In this document: positions 1 through 10,463 of the stretch, in pieces
Position numbering within the stretch: position 1 is the first letter of the stretch
Layout: every line of letters starts with the position of its first letter
Assembly (NCBI GenBank): GCA_016490735.1
Contig: JAEMWC010000003.1
Location: 2,368,501 to 2,432,500 of the forward strand
Origin: Pachyseris speciosa
Lineage: Eukaryota > Cnidaria > Anthozoa > Scleractinia > Pachyseridae
DNA: 64,000 bases
Direction: 5' to 3'
Program-made: the position numbers and the translations under genes
The notes under the pieces: model-generated
Database searches by the model: none
What the model was told of the DNA's origin: nothing
What the model saw: the letters and a program-made list of their open reading frames with translations, nothing else

Positions 1-20
1 TTCTACAACAACCCCCTATA

Positions 21-413
21 TTGAGGCCTCCACATTGGGATCAGGAATTTATTCTCCAAGTAGATGCCTCAAACAGAGGTCTAGGAGCAATTTTGAGCCA
101 GAAAGATCAGGAAGGCCTAGAACATCCTGTAGCATTTGCGAGTAGGAAATTACAGCCTAGAGAGGAAAAGTTATCTACCACTGAGAAAGAATGTCTGGGA
201 ATAGTATGGGCCGTAGAAATTTTTAGGTGCTATCTTTTTGGTAGGAAGTTTAGGCTGCTAACGGACCATAATCCTCTGGTATGGCTAAACCAAGTACGTG
301 ACAAAAATAAGAAATTACTGCGTTGGAGTGTCACGCTACAGGAATACGAAATGGTAGTGGAGCACAGAAAAGGCAGGAACAACTCAAACGTCGATGCCCT
401 CAGCCGATTATAG
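21..413 (+). pseudogene. Ty3/gypsy-class pol fragment, RNase H end
   Basis: This is the carboxy end of a retrotransposon pol protein; the upstream part lies outside the window. The reading frame shows an RNase H domain with the expected acidic residues: Asp in QVDASNRGLGAIL, Glu in TTEKECLG and Asp in LTDHNPLVW. It ends with the DALSRL signature that usually closes the Ty3/gypsy RNase H. In most Ty3/gypsy elements an H2C2 zinc finger and integrase follow. Here the frame stops at once and a polypurine tract and LTR come about 80 bases later. Integrase is therefore either deleted or lies upstream of reverse transcriptase, as in Gmr1-like elements. The strand and domain call are secure. The clade is an inference. 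Confidence 0.85.
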
Positions 414-486
414 CTTGCTACCCCATGTTATCATCATCAACCCTTTTTCCATTTTTGGGTAGCCCACCCCAAAAATAGACTTATTC

Positions 487-496
487 AGGGGCGAGG
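487..496 (+). other. Polypurine tract of the Ty3/gypsy-class element
   Basis: The purine-rich string AGGGGCGAGG lies directly before a TGTGA that starts the LTR. It is in the right place to prime plus-strand DNA synthesis of the element whose RNase H ends at 413. Confidence 0.6.
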
Positions 497-1547
497 TGTG
501 ATGATTTGTTTTTGTTTTTAGCTTTTTGTTTCAGTTTTCCGGTTTTTAGTATTTCGTATGGTCCTAGTGTTAATTATCTAGTGTTTATTCAACATTGTAG
601 TGTAGTTCGTAATTAGAGCTGTATTGTAACTTAGTCCCTCATTTTAAAAAGCTTGTAAGTTTATTGTTCTTTCAGTGTTAATTTAGTATAGTGCTGCAAA
701 TGTAGGAATGTTGTAAGATATCGTGTTTTTGAATAAGTATGCATGTAAAGTGTTAATTGTAAAACATTTAGTATTCATATATAAATATAAGTTTCAAAAC
801 GTGGTCAGAGGTGGAAGGTTCTGTCCAGTGCGTGTAACTCACGAAGGTAAAAGGTTTGGATTGCGGAGAAAAGGTTAAGGAAGGAGAAAGAAGAGAAGGA
901 GAGCTTTATCACTGCTAAAAGTCGATAGCAGGGGCGAATCATTGTCGCGGCTAGATTCACTAGTCGGGTGCCGCCTGAGCCAGTGTGGTGCAGAGAAGAG
1001 TCACAGAAGTCAGAGTCACAGAAGAGTTGGGCGAGTGAAGAGTGTCCTTGGCGTCCGTGGAAAGTTCGGAAGGACAGCAAGGAGTACTGTGCAGCAAGGA
1101 ACTTGTAGAAGAAGGAGTTTGCGAAGAAGTTTAAGGAGGAGTCATACGGGAAAGTTGCGGTTAGTTTATTGTGTTTGGTTGTCGGTGTGGTTGCGAGTCG
1201 GGAAGGAGCGGTCAAAAGGAAAAGGACAGAAAAGAACAGAACTGAGTGAAACATTATATAGTGTAAATATTCTTGTAAATACTTAGATTTAATTGTAGGA
1301 TTTAATTTAGTACGTTATTTTACTTTAAAATATTCTTGTAATTTATTACTATTATCTTTAGAGGTTACGTTGTCTTAGTAGTAATTTTTTTTGCCGTGTT
1401 TACACTTTTTTTTTGTTCAATTAAATTTAAGTTGTTTTAATTCATGGTGGTGTGTTGTGTGATTGTGGGAAGGAGTTTGTATGTCACGTTTTGTTTTCCC
1501 CTCCTATTGTGGTGTGTCTTAAGGGAAACCGCTGGACTCACGTCACA
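497..1547 (+). repeat. 3' LTR of the Ty3/gypsy-class element
   Basis: The stretch starts TGTGATG after the polypurine tract and ends CGTCACA, giving matched inverted ends TGTGA/TCACA as expected of an LTR. A TATA-like ATATATAAATATAAG lies near 777-791. The length is about 1.05 kb. The 5' LTR and any target duplication lie outside the window, so the right edge rests only on the terminal inverted bases. Open frames inside it (805-1286) are not thought to be coding. Confidence 0.55.
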
Positions 1548-2400
1548 GATGGCTAAAAAGGTCCATTGTGTAGCCAACCATTTATTTTGGCTACACTATG
1601 TGCTTTTTGGTTATTAAATAAAACAAGAGGCTACAATTAGCCTAAACCCGGGCTTGCAAAAAACAGTATTGTATCCCTAACTTAGTGCTAAACAAAAGAA
1701 TAGAGGGTAGTCTGTCTTTCTTACATCGGACGCATTGAGTTTAGCTTGTGTTGGAGTCTATTTCTTTAGACCCCTATCAATATATATTCCTCTAAAATAC
1801 AGCTCAACCATTGAGCACAATAATTATAACACTTGTAAAAAATATTTCTAAAAGAACAAGAAAAAGAGAAACAGAAAAAATAAAGTCCGTGATATATACC
1901 ACTAAAAGACATCGAACCCGGGTTAGCTGCGTCACAGGCAGGAACAGTGACCTTTAGGCCACAGAGGCTTATCGTTATGCAAGATAATAAAAATAGTGTA
2001 TTGATTCCAAAAAAAAAAAAAAAAAACTAAGCACACTTGTTTTCGCTTCGATGGATAATTGTTTGAGAAAGGAAACGCTTATCGAACGATGTTGGATTTT
2101 TTCGCATAAATGTGAATGGAGTCTCGGTGAAATGTGAGTAGAAAATTAATTAGTAGAGTGAAACTGTTTACAAATACGTCAATCCAGGGTCATTTGAAAC
2201 ACAAGAAAGGAACGTTTCTGGACAGTTTCAAGGGACGCTAGTACATTTGTAAAATATAATCGCTTATCATTCAAAAATTAAAGTCCAGAAATTGAGATAT
2301 TGTGGCAAAATAGTAAATAAACTACCTGTCAAAGTCTCAGGGGTGTGTGATATCCCGTACTTGAGTTATTCAACAAAATGTACGTCTCAATGGAGCGGAT
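1548..2400. other. Gene-free stretch with a SINE-like piece
   Basis: Apart from the tRNA-like fragment at 1912-1969 and a homopolymer A tract near 2010-2028, I see no coding or structured feature here. Confidence 0.4.
1912..1969 (-). repeat. tRNA-derived SINE head, degraded
   Basis: On the minus strand the piece holds an A-box-like TGGCCTAAAGG and, about 40 bases on, a B-box-like GGTTCGATG. The spacing is that of an internal Pol III promoter. It does not fold into a clean tRNA, so a SINE or tRNA pseudogene is more likely than a functional tRNA. Confidence 0.4.
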
Positions 2401-2401
2401 A

Positions 2402-2582
2402 CGGGAACACGGCAGTCCATCTGGAGTTAAATTTTGGTCATGTTAAAAGCTTTCTTCTCGCTGTTGAACTTGCAAACATTCGTATAGACACTTGTCTTAA
2501 CATATTAGTTGTTCAGACTTCAAAGACACAAGGTGAATCGACGTTTTCCGATACGTGACAACAGGCATCATTCTTGCTGTTG
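2402..2582 (+). repeat. Direct repeat, copy 1
   Basis: This stretch is repeated at 2769-2945 with many substitutions. Shared anchors are ACAGTCCATCTG-like, CTTTCTTCTCGC, GTTCAGACTTCAAA and ACGTGACAACA. The two copies lie about 367 bases apart and flank a GC-rich hairpin. Confidence 0.75.
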
Positions 2583-2637
2583 ATATGAGATTTACACTCG
2601 AATCACTCGGCCGTGAAAGGTCAAACTCCCTTTGTCT

Positions 2638-2744
2638 GTAGTCTCTAATTTTTGGCGCTCCCCTCGCGTCGCGTCTCCTCGCAACTTCGCGCGCGCACGT
2701 GTCTTTCGCCCGCTCCACAATCCATCGCCAAAATTAGAGACTAC
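2638..2744. repeat. GC-rich hairpin between two direct repeats
   Basis: TAGTCTCTAATTTTTGGCG at 2638-2656 is complementary to the sequence at 2726-2744 with one extra T. The loop is rich in CG dinucleotides, unlike the AT-rich surroundings. Confidence 0.7.
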
Positions 2745-2768
2745 TCGCAGTCTACTGAAGCAGACACG

Positions 2769-2945
2769 AGGAAACACGACAGTCCATCTGCCGTTAAGTT
2801 TACTCATGCTAAAAACTTTCTTCTCGCCGTTGAACTTCCAAACATTCGCATAGACACTTCTCTTAACATATTGTTTGTTCAGACTTCAAAAGACACAAGA
2901 TGAATCGACATTTTCCCATACGTGACAACACGCATCACTGTTGTT
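2769..2945 (+). repeat. Direct repeat, copy 2
   Basis: Second copy of the unit at 2402-2582. No open frame is shared by the copies in a way that suggests a gene. Confidence 0.75.
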
Positions 2946-3164
2946 AAAAATAGTTAGCGCTTGCGCAGAAATGCCGGAAGTGCACTTTGTGGATGATACT
3001 CGACGAAAAAGAAGAACCGTCGGTAATCTTAGACCCGGGCGCTGCGCGAGACGCGCGCAGCCCGGGTAATTATTCAAAATGAATATATGAAATATCATAT
3101 ATTTGAAGTGGGGGTGAAAGACTTAATATAAGAAAGACCATACACTATTATGTCCACAATTTAA

Positions 3165-3377
3165 CCCTTTAACTCCCGAGCATTTTCCCGTAAAACACCT
3201 TTTGAAGCTCGTCGAGCCGTTGTCTGGCCAGAATCTAGGCAAAAAGAACCAAAACTGTCCAAAACTCTGTTCGCTGGTGGAGCTCCTCAGGCCCTTCTGT
3301 TCCTGATGCTTAAGATTAGCTTTCCAAGTTCAGGCATGCGCAGAAAACAAAATGTTTTTGGTGTGATAGTTAATGGG
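3165..3377. mobile_element. TTAA-flanked MITE
   Basis: A 213-bp element lies between TTAA at 3161-3164 and TTAA at 3378-3381. Its ends are inverted repeats: CCCTTTAACTCCC on the left and, reading inward from the right, CCCATTAACTATC. TTAA target duplication is typical of the piggyBac and Kolobok superfamilies. There is no coding capacity. Confidence 0.6.
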
Positions 3378-3618
3378 TTAAACAGTTGCAAAAAACGAAA
3401 GCTGGAAAAAAGCTCTGAATTTTTCCATGCTTTTTTTTGTATATAAGTGTGATGGTCTTTCATATATTAAATAATTATTGTTGCCTAGTCATCAAAAATG
3501 TAATAAAAAGATTATATCGTGCTACTTGTGCTGTGTGGTCGTGTACATGTAAAAAACAAATTGATGTTAGTGGTAGTGTCATCTAATGGAAACAAACGAT
3601 ATAAATATCTGAACTCAC

Positions 3619-4163
3619 CTCTATGTTTGTAAATTCTATTACTCTCTGGCTCATCGTCACTGTCATCATTACTCACGCTCGTTCCTCTTTTTGCCCTATT
3701 ATCTCGTTTCTTCTTCTCAAGTGCATCAGCTCTGATTGATCTCTATAAGAGATATCATGACAAAATTTATGTCCATTACTCTTCATATGCAATCAATATA
3801 TTGTAATTTCCTTTTTGATAAGTACACACCTTTTCTTTGGAAGCTCCTTTGCCTTCATCTACGCTGTCATAATCATCACCATCTGTGAACGATTCCTAAA
3901 GGATAATAAGAAAAATGACTTCTATGATTACTGCTGTTGATATACTTCAATGTCATCTTTTTGATAATGATTGTAAACACAAATGACATTCAGCAATTAC
4001 CTTATCAAAATCTTCGTTTATTTAAGGTGTCAAGGATGTGTTGGCGAATTCCGGGCTTTCCAAATCCTGCAGGGGCATATGAACATTTCTCTGCTAGTTC
4101 ATCTACCAAGGCATCAAGTTGCATCAAGGTTGTTTGATTTTTTTCTGAAAATTGGGATGTCAT
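3619..4163 (-). pseudogene. Unrecognised gene fragment, three exons
   Basis: Three minus-strand exon-like blocks have good splice sites: 4163-4001 (starting MTSQFSEKNQ, donor GTAATT), 3895-3830 (acceptor TTTAG, donor GTGTGT) and 3742-3619 (donor GTGAGT). Exons two and three join in phase 0. They encode an acidic stretch (ESFTDGDDYDSVDEGKG) and then a basic-then-acidic stretch (ALEKKKRDNRAKRG, then NDDSDDEPESN). The first block reads through only if one base is gained or lost near 4012, because its own frame ends in TGA while the next frame over continues as EDFDK. I do not recognise the family. A charged nuclear protein is a guess from composition. It is probably a broken or partial gene. Confidence 0.4.
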
Positions 4164-4548
4164 TTCCAGGGCATTTTTTTACGGCACGTTCTTGAACAGT
4201 TCGCCTCCTATGAACGACAAAAAACAGTAAATAAAACTTTTTAGTATGTTAAGTTATTGCATCACAATTTCTTTTATCACTTTTTCAGTATTTACAACTG
4301 GTGGTAAATTTCAGTATCTGGACAGTGTCTTGCACTAAGAGAAGTAAAGAATTAGATACACTACCTTTTCTTGTTTTAATTATTCTTAAGTTTTCAGCAG
4401 TTGCAGTAAGTGAAATCCTTAGTTAATGTTGGGGCGTTTCACTTGAAATTTAAGTCAATTCAGATAAGCCTCTATTGACAATAACTTTGTATCGCTCTCT
4501 TAATTAAATTCCATATTCCCATGCCAACATTTTAATACATAAAACCAG

Positions 4549-5040
4549 GAGACAAGCTAAAGCAAGAGTCCTAATTAATCAAACTAAACACGTGGTGAAC
4601 AAGGCACGACGACATCATGAGCTTCATAATTTGGCCCAGTGTGTTAAGAATATAAATGCTAAGGTAGATTGAATACTGTGTATTATTGTGATCTTTCTAT
4701 GAACTACAATGAATGAGATCGCCAGGGGGCAAACATTGCAAGTCGCTAGAACGAAATCTATGGCGTAAGGTTGTATCTTCGTCAAAAGCAGTGATTTTGA
4801 ACAGAGAATAACATATTTTCGCTGTGATTTTGTGAGAAGTGGAGGTGACTAATGTCGATGCGTGGAAATTGTAAGTTTCCGTTGGATTAATGCGGTAAAA
4901 TATATTGATAAACACTTTGTTGCGTAAGGAGGCGGTAAGAGCAGATTATGAAATCCACTGAATCTGCATCAAGTAATGGTCTCGCAACAGTACGAACAGC
5001 TATAAATTTGATGGGATTCACTCAATAAAGCCTTTCCTTT
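4549..5040 (+). pseudogene. Inverted partial copy of the SAM-gene 3' exon
   Basis: From about 4706 to 5040 this is an inverted copy, roughly 85% identical by eye, of the last exon and 3' UTR of the minus-strand SAM-domain gene (10225-10612). Both copies keep the same reading frame: GGKHCKSLxRNxWRKVVSSS, then KAVILNxE and a stop (TAA at 4809-4811 here). They also share an AATAAA signal in the same context (5024-5029 here). Frame and stop kept despite base changes suggest the copy was coding after duplication. Just upstream, 4549-4667 is an open, basic exon-like stretch (RVLINQTKHVVNKARRHHEL) ending in a possible donor, but the phase to the last exon does not fit. It may be the remnant of a + strand paralogue. 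Confidence 0.55.
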
Positions 5041-5269
5041 TGTAATTACATGTGTACTGATATTTAGAACGGATGTAATTGGGACTATAGGGACCTTAAG
5101 ATACCCCGAAATCGGTGTACGGGTATCGGGTAGCGCCATGTTTTTTTCATTTTGCGATCACGTCATCGAGCTTACCCGGTAGACCTAGCCGTTTTTCCGG
5201 GGTAGACACCAGTTTACCCGGAGAAGAATTACGAGAAGACGTGATGGGGAAACGAGTAAGTTTTTATGG

Positions 5270-5503
5270 AGTTTGTATTGGTTCTCGACCCTGCTCCGAG
5301 GGTTTTTCTCCGGGTACTCCGGTTTTCCTCCCTCAGCAAAAACCAGCATACGGCTTATTCGAGCTCGCTGTAGGCTGTGCTCCAAGGTCATACATGGACC
5401 GTATAGCGGCTGCCAGAGGCGCCTTGTATATGCTTTCGGTTCGACCTTGTTGAGCTGCGTCCTTGCTGTACTTTGCGAGGACGATTAGCTCAGATAGTTA
5501 TTA

Positions 5504-5538
<35 letters not shown>

Positions 5539-5540
5539 GT
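5270..5540 (+). repeat. SINE-like piece ending in a TTA microsatellite
   Basis: A GC-richer segment (CCTGCTCCGAGGGTTTTTC, then CCGGGTACTCCGGTTTTCC) is followed by a (TTA)n tract at about 5499-5538. A defined body followed by a short simple-repeat tail is the usual look of a retroposed SINE or LINE end. It lies inside the Harbinger element. I cannot assign a family from memory with confidence. Confidence 0.35.
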
Positions 5541-6426
5541 TAAGTACAAATGTGAATTGTATGACTAGTTGGCAATGCTATTGCAAGTTTGGTGAGATAT
5601 TTATGCCAAATATAAATTTTAGCTGTAAAGAGAGCGCTTCAAAATGGATTGATTTTAGATTTCGAGTACCTGCAAATGCACGAATTGAACTCTGAAACGC
5701 TTTCAATTTTTGGCGGCATTTTTGGGAATTCCTTAAGAAATGCTTAAGATTTCGAGGCCCCCAGAAGAACTAGCAATGCGAAAAATTGTAAAATTTTGCA
5801 TGGGATTCACTGCTGGAGTTGACAATCAAAGAGGTTGTTTGTTGATTTGCTTCAAATGGTGAGGCTTAATTTGTGTCAACAAGCGCAGAGCACGCTGGCA
5901 TGCTTTCGATTCTCCAATGGAATGGAGGGACTTCCCGCTAATTGTCTATCCATGATAGATCTGTTATGGATGAATTATTTGTTGCAGCTTGTTGTTGAGA
6001 TAAGAACTGTAGAGTTTGAGTGAGATTTATGAAATAAAAGCAATGTATCTGCGACATGCATGTCTTGTAAGTCATTCCTCGTGCTTGAACCAAATTAAGT
6101 TTGCGTGGTCGCGCTTTAACCATGATTTTCACTTAACCGTTTATCGCAGATTTCCTTGGGCGTCAAAAATAACTAGGAGAATTCAGAAATGGAGTAGTTT
6201 AGGTTTCTTGTTTATCTGTGTTTTAGCAAAGCATTTGGATATAGTAGGGGGAGGGGGAGAGAGGGAGGGAGATGGGGCATAGAGAAATTATGCGTAGAGA
6301 CCAAATTCGAAGAATATAATTTGCTGAGGACTATTAAAAAAAAGATCAGTTATTGTTCAAAGCAATCAAAGTATTTGTAGGAAATACGAAGATGTGTAGG
6401 AAGATGTGTAGGTTTTCAACCTTCCC

Positions 6427-6460
6427 CTCCACCCCCCCCCCCCCCCCCCCCCCCACACAC
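6427..6460. repeat. Poly-C tract
   Basis: A homopolymer run of C with a short CA tail lies upstream of the first Myb-like exon. A second poly-C run sits at 8797-8817 inside a transposase intron. Lengths of such runs in an assembly are unreliable. Confidence 0.8.
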
Positions 6461-6520
6461 ACACTAACAACTTTCCAGTATCTTAGAAAAAATCTCACAC
6501 TGATTTTTCATTTCCAGGCC

Positions 6521-7590
6521 ATGTTTAGGTGGCACATAAACCATGACTTCGATCTTCTTAGAGAAGTGCCGGTATTAAGGCCTAGTACTCCCAATGACTG
6601 GAGCTTAATTGTTGACAATCTCCAACAAGCATGGGCAAAGGAAGAAATCACTATCAAAGGCCGCTCATGTGGAGAGTACTTTGATGTTCATCTTCGTCAT
6701 CACAAAGATGCGAACTCTGCAGCTTTAAAAAAAGTATTTCATTAATTCACTTTGAGTTTTTACTAGACTTTATAGTCTTTAAAATCACAAGCTATAGCTG
6801 ATGATCTTATTGTTAAATTGTCAGGTCAGGCACTGAGGAGAAGTATAATGGAATTCATCAACTTTTAGATGATATCAGGGCTTATGTTGATGACTTACAG
6901 CAGCAGAACAAGAAAGGCAAGGAGAAAGATGAAGAGGACAAAAAAAAACCAAATGAATTCAGGGATAAGGCCATGGAAACACTGAAGAGAAGCAAATTGT
7001 TCCTTACTTGAGATTTAAATTTTGAAATTGCGGAATTCTAATAATAACATGCCTGTTCATTGTGTTTTTTTTCCTTCAGAATCAAGTGCTTCAGGAAGTG
7101 ACAACTCGGATGATGAGGGAGCAGCTGGCCCCAGTGCCAGTAAGTAGCTGGTTGTGCATGCTACTACTACTATACTTGTTAACAGACGTTTCATTCTCAT
7201 GAAGTGTTCAGCAGATGTACAGAATTCTCAAAATGTCAGTTGTTTTGTAGTTTCAAAATGTCTTGAGTTATAAATTTGGTATTTCCTGTGAGGATAATAA
7301 TTCACACAGATTAGCATATAATTATCCTTTAATTAATTACTGTGCCAGGAAAGCCGAAGAAAACAAAGCGACCAAGTCGGCCAGATGTGATGTCTTATCT
7401 GTCAGAAAAGAAGGAGTTTGAAAGTGAACTGCGAACACAAGAGCTAGAATACAAACGTGATGCACTTGAGGCTGAAACTAAACTTAGGCGGGAGCAGTTA
7501 GAAGTCAAGAAGAGACGAATTTCTCTACAGGAGCAACGAATGAACATGCAGCTTGAATTATTAAAAGCTGTTATTACCTCCAAAAAGTAG
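6521..7590 (+). pseudogene. Harbinger Myb/SANT-like DNA-binding protein
   Basis: This is the accessory DNA-binding protein of the Harbinger element, expected to bind the element ends and help bring in the transposase. Exons are about 6521-6733, 6825-7010, 7081-7139 and 7349-7590. The first begins MFRWHINHDFDLLREV after an acceptor and carries the SANT-like tryptophan region (TPNDWSLIVDNL). Exon two gives GTEEKYNGIHQLLDDI, exon three an acidic Ser-rich linker (SGSDNSDDEG). Exon four is a long charged coiled coil (ELEYKRDALEAETKLRREQL) that ends in a stop. Exons one and two join out of frame by one base. An extra A in the A-run at 6727-6733 would explain it, so this copy is probably dead. The family assignment rests on the partner transposase and this architecture. 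Confidence 0.65.
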
Positions 7591-7768
7591 CACTACAAAT
7601 GTTGTATGCTTGCATAAGACTTCATGTTGACTTTTCATGTTGGGTTAAATATTTAAAATAGATATAGTTATTGAAGTGGTCTTTCATGTGAGTAAAGAAA
7701 CTTATCAAAATTTGAGGGAAAAAATAAAGTTGTATTTGTCAGTTTAGTTATCAAGGTCTGTGTGTAGG

Positions 7769-9405
7769 TCAGGGGGGAGGCAAGGAAAAGTAATCTGAAG
7801 TCACACTACCATATAGACAAGTATGGCAGTTAATCAAAAGTACACCCACAACATAGTATTTCCCAATTGGTTGCAAAAGGACTTTGAGGTTTTTCCGAAA
7901 ATCGAGAAATGCAAAATATTGCACAACCTTTCCAAATGCTCATTCAACTGATTCTCTAACTTTGCTCATTCTTTTGTTGAACAACTCTTGAGCCGGAGTT
8001 AGCATTGCTCCTCGGTAAGAGGCAAGTAGATGCTGTCGCAGAGGGTAGGCAGGATCTCCATACAGGCTAAATATATGTGGATCCCTGAACTTTCCTTCAA
8101 GCCTGGGTATTAAATTACTCTCATGAAGCATGAAAGCATCATGGTGATGTCCAGCAATTCGGCCATATACGTTTGCTATCAAACCATTTGGACAAACAAC
8201 ACTCTAAAAAAAAAATGTTTAAGTGTTATCTTTTAACTTGAACATTTACAGAAAGATGAATGCACTTTTAAAAACAAATGAAATGGACAAAAACTAACAT
8301 AACGGCACTATTAATTTAGCCAGCTAGCCTTTTTACCTGGATTTTCAAACCATGTGTACGCTTTTGTCCAGAAAACAAAATTTGCTGATTTGTTATGGGT
8401 CTGCAGCATGGCCTCAGTGTGGCATCAATAAAACCCCCAGCAGTTGTCTAGTGGACTTCCAGCAGTGTGGATGGCTTCTGAAAAAGACTGGATCAATCCA
8501 GTTTTGGTCCAAGTTCTCCAAGAGGTGGTTTAACCTGTTGTATATATCATTCAGCACCTTTACAAAGTGGGTTGAAAAAAAGGTCAATGACCTTTACATT
8601 TATAAACACAAGGTTTGAAAGAAACCGTTTTGGAGGGTGTTTCAAACACATGGAATACCCTTAGCTATTAGTATGTTTTAAAAATATCAAAAGTGAATAC
8701 TACTAGCAAATACTAGTACTGTCAGTACTGTTTTTTTATGTCCCATATGTCTGATAAAAGTACACAATGATAAGGACAGACTAAATTAATGGAGACCCCC
8801 CCCCCCCCCCCCCCCCCAAAAATAATAATAATTAATTACCTCGTGTACTATCATGCTCAGTTCAGGCTCGGCTCTCCCAAATAACTGACACAAATCACAT
8901 AAGCGGTTTGGATATGTCAGTCTTCGCAGTAGGATGAGCAGTGCTTCTAAACCACCAGGCACAGTTCCATTTGGACACTTGTACACATCAGGTATCGAAA
9001 GAGCATCGTGCAGTGCTTTAAGATCGTTTTTTCTAAACCTGTGTCGAAAAGTTGTGAGGTTTAGAGAGTTCGAGTACCTTACCTTTGTTGTGATGAATAT
9101 GATTTAAAAACGGTGTTACCTAAACAAGTCGATGCACGTTTGCTCGTCCAAACTTTCAAGGTCAATTTTGAAACCCAAGTCAGTACTAGATGGAACTTGG
9201 CTCAAAGCATCTACAAGAAGAACTTCGATGTCTTCATCCTCAGAGTCTAGCACATGAAGAAGAATCATATCATCGGCTACTTTCTAAACAGAGAGCATTC
9301 GTAAGAAAGAATTTTGGATATATTTGATAGACTTTATTTGACAATTCAGCAAACTTATTTCTGAGGAAAAGGAGCACACCTTGCCGCCGCTGCCGCCATC
9401 TTTCC
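7769..9405 (-). pseudogene. PIF/Harbinger DDE transposase, inactivated
   Basis: Catalytic nuclease of the Harbinger element. Exons with good splice sites are about 9281-9120, 9038-8840, 8557-8337 and 8203-7769; a short MAAAAA start exon may lie at 9405-9386. The DDE residues are visible: Asp in GFIDAT (exon 3), Asp in LYGDPAYPL and Glu in RESVE (exon 4). The codon right after that Glu is TGA (7942-7940), where the family has Trp before AFG. The frame then stays open to LPPP and a stop at 7771-7769. Exon 3 also needs at least two single-base corrections, both in T runs, to link VLNDIYNRL to GFIDAT. The protein is therefore not made intact. HHHDAF and the FRKNDL region fit DDE_Tnp_4 members. 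Confidence 0.85.
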
Positions 9406-9923
9406 AAACAATCGTTACCAATCCCCGCGTGTTAACTCTACGGCTATCTTAATGAAACTGGCTACACGCATGAACAATTTACATGTACGGGTACACTACC
9501 CGTACCCGTACACCGATATACGACTATCTTAAGGTCTCTTATACCTGGCGGCGATGTCGGTTTGTTACAACGATCGAGGGTACCCAGATAAAAAAGGGTT
9601 CTTCCTCACGTTGGTTTATTGAGATTCCACTCACCAAAAACCAAGCAGCTGCAGGATGCTTTGTCATGGTCCAGAGCTATAAATCGTGGAAAAGTCAAAG
9701 TGACAATAAGTACTAAGATCTGCTCTAATTATCTTGTACAAGGCCGGAAGCCAGGGTTGACTGACCAACGCGACTCCTGCTAGCGCTGTGTCTATTGTGT
9801 TTCTGAAACCCTTTATAGTGATTTTCCTTTAATGTAAGAGATCAAGGGAGGTTTCTCGAATATCTCCCTGAGGGTTGGTTGATGCTGAATAAGTATCACT
9901 TGTCCATAAGTACGTTCTGCAAA

Positions 9924-10169
9924 CTATTTTTTATGCTGGGTGGACTTTCGTGACAAAGGGCTTTCTGTTTCTGTTTCGCATGTTCCTCGCTGAATAACAT
10001 AGAGATGTTGCTCATTAAAACAACTAGACAACCTTCGGATTTCTCCGTGTTTTTTATCACTAGTTTCATCCCCCCATAGCGAAACTGCTCGGTAGAAACA
10101 ATTCCCATCCCCTCGCACAACAATTAATTTACATCCTTTGGGAATGTGGGGGTAAAATTCCAGCAGCAA
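9924..10169 (-). pseudogene. OTU cysteine-protease domain fragment
   Basis: The minus-strand frame reads GCKLIVVRGDGNCFYRAVSL, matching the catalytic front of OTU deubiquitinase-like domains (Asp-Gly-Asn-Cys, with Cys the nucleophile). EIRRLSSCFNEQHLYV follows. After that the sequence departs from the family. The adjacent frame (SEEHAKQKQK) looks like a shifted continuation, and no C-terminal catalytic His region is present. It lies between the Harbinger right end and the poly-A signal of the SAM gene, so it is not part of that gene. OTU domains occur both in host genes and in some large DNA transposons, and I cannot tell which this came from. Confidence 0.6.
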
Positions 10170-10248
10170 TGATAACTATAGATAATGTTGTAACACACGT
10201 CATTAAAAACAAAATATTATCACCACACGTAATTGCAACTGAAAAAAC

Positions 10249-10254
10249 TTTATT
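10249..10254 (-). terminator. Poly-A signal of the SAM-domain gene
   Basis: AATAAA on the minus strand, about 210 bases past the stop codon. The same signal in the same context exists in the inverted copy at 5024-5029. Confidence 0.65.
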
Positions 10255-10463
10255 GAGTGAATCCCCTCAAATTTATATCAGCTCGTACTATTTCGAGACC
10301 AATATATACTTGATGCAGATTCAGTGGATTTCATAATCTGCCTTACGCAACAAAGTGTTTATCAATAGATTTTACCGCATTAATCGCACGAAAACTTACA
10401 ATCAGATTTCCACGCTCCGACATTAGTCACCTCTGCTTCTCACAAAATCACGGCGAAAATGCG

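Larger units (their letters stand above)
5090..9538. mobile_element. PIF/Harbinger DNA transposon, decayed
   Basis: The 4.45-kb element has inverted ends: GGGACCTTAAGATACC at the left and, read inward from the right, GAGACCTTAAGATAG. Both are followed by TCGGTGTACGGGTA-like sequence. Inside lie the two genes typical of PIF/Harbinger elements in opposite orientation: a Myb/SANT-like DNA-binding protein (+) and a DDE transposase (-). The flanking triplets are ATA and TTA, close to but not an exact TWA duplication. Several frameshifts and a stop show it is no longer autonomous. Confidence 0.85.

Noticed and set aside
805..1286. Open frames on both strands inside the gypsy-class LTR
   Set aside because: They overlap each other, lie within the LTR and show no domain; chance frames in a long LTR.
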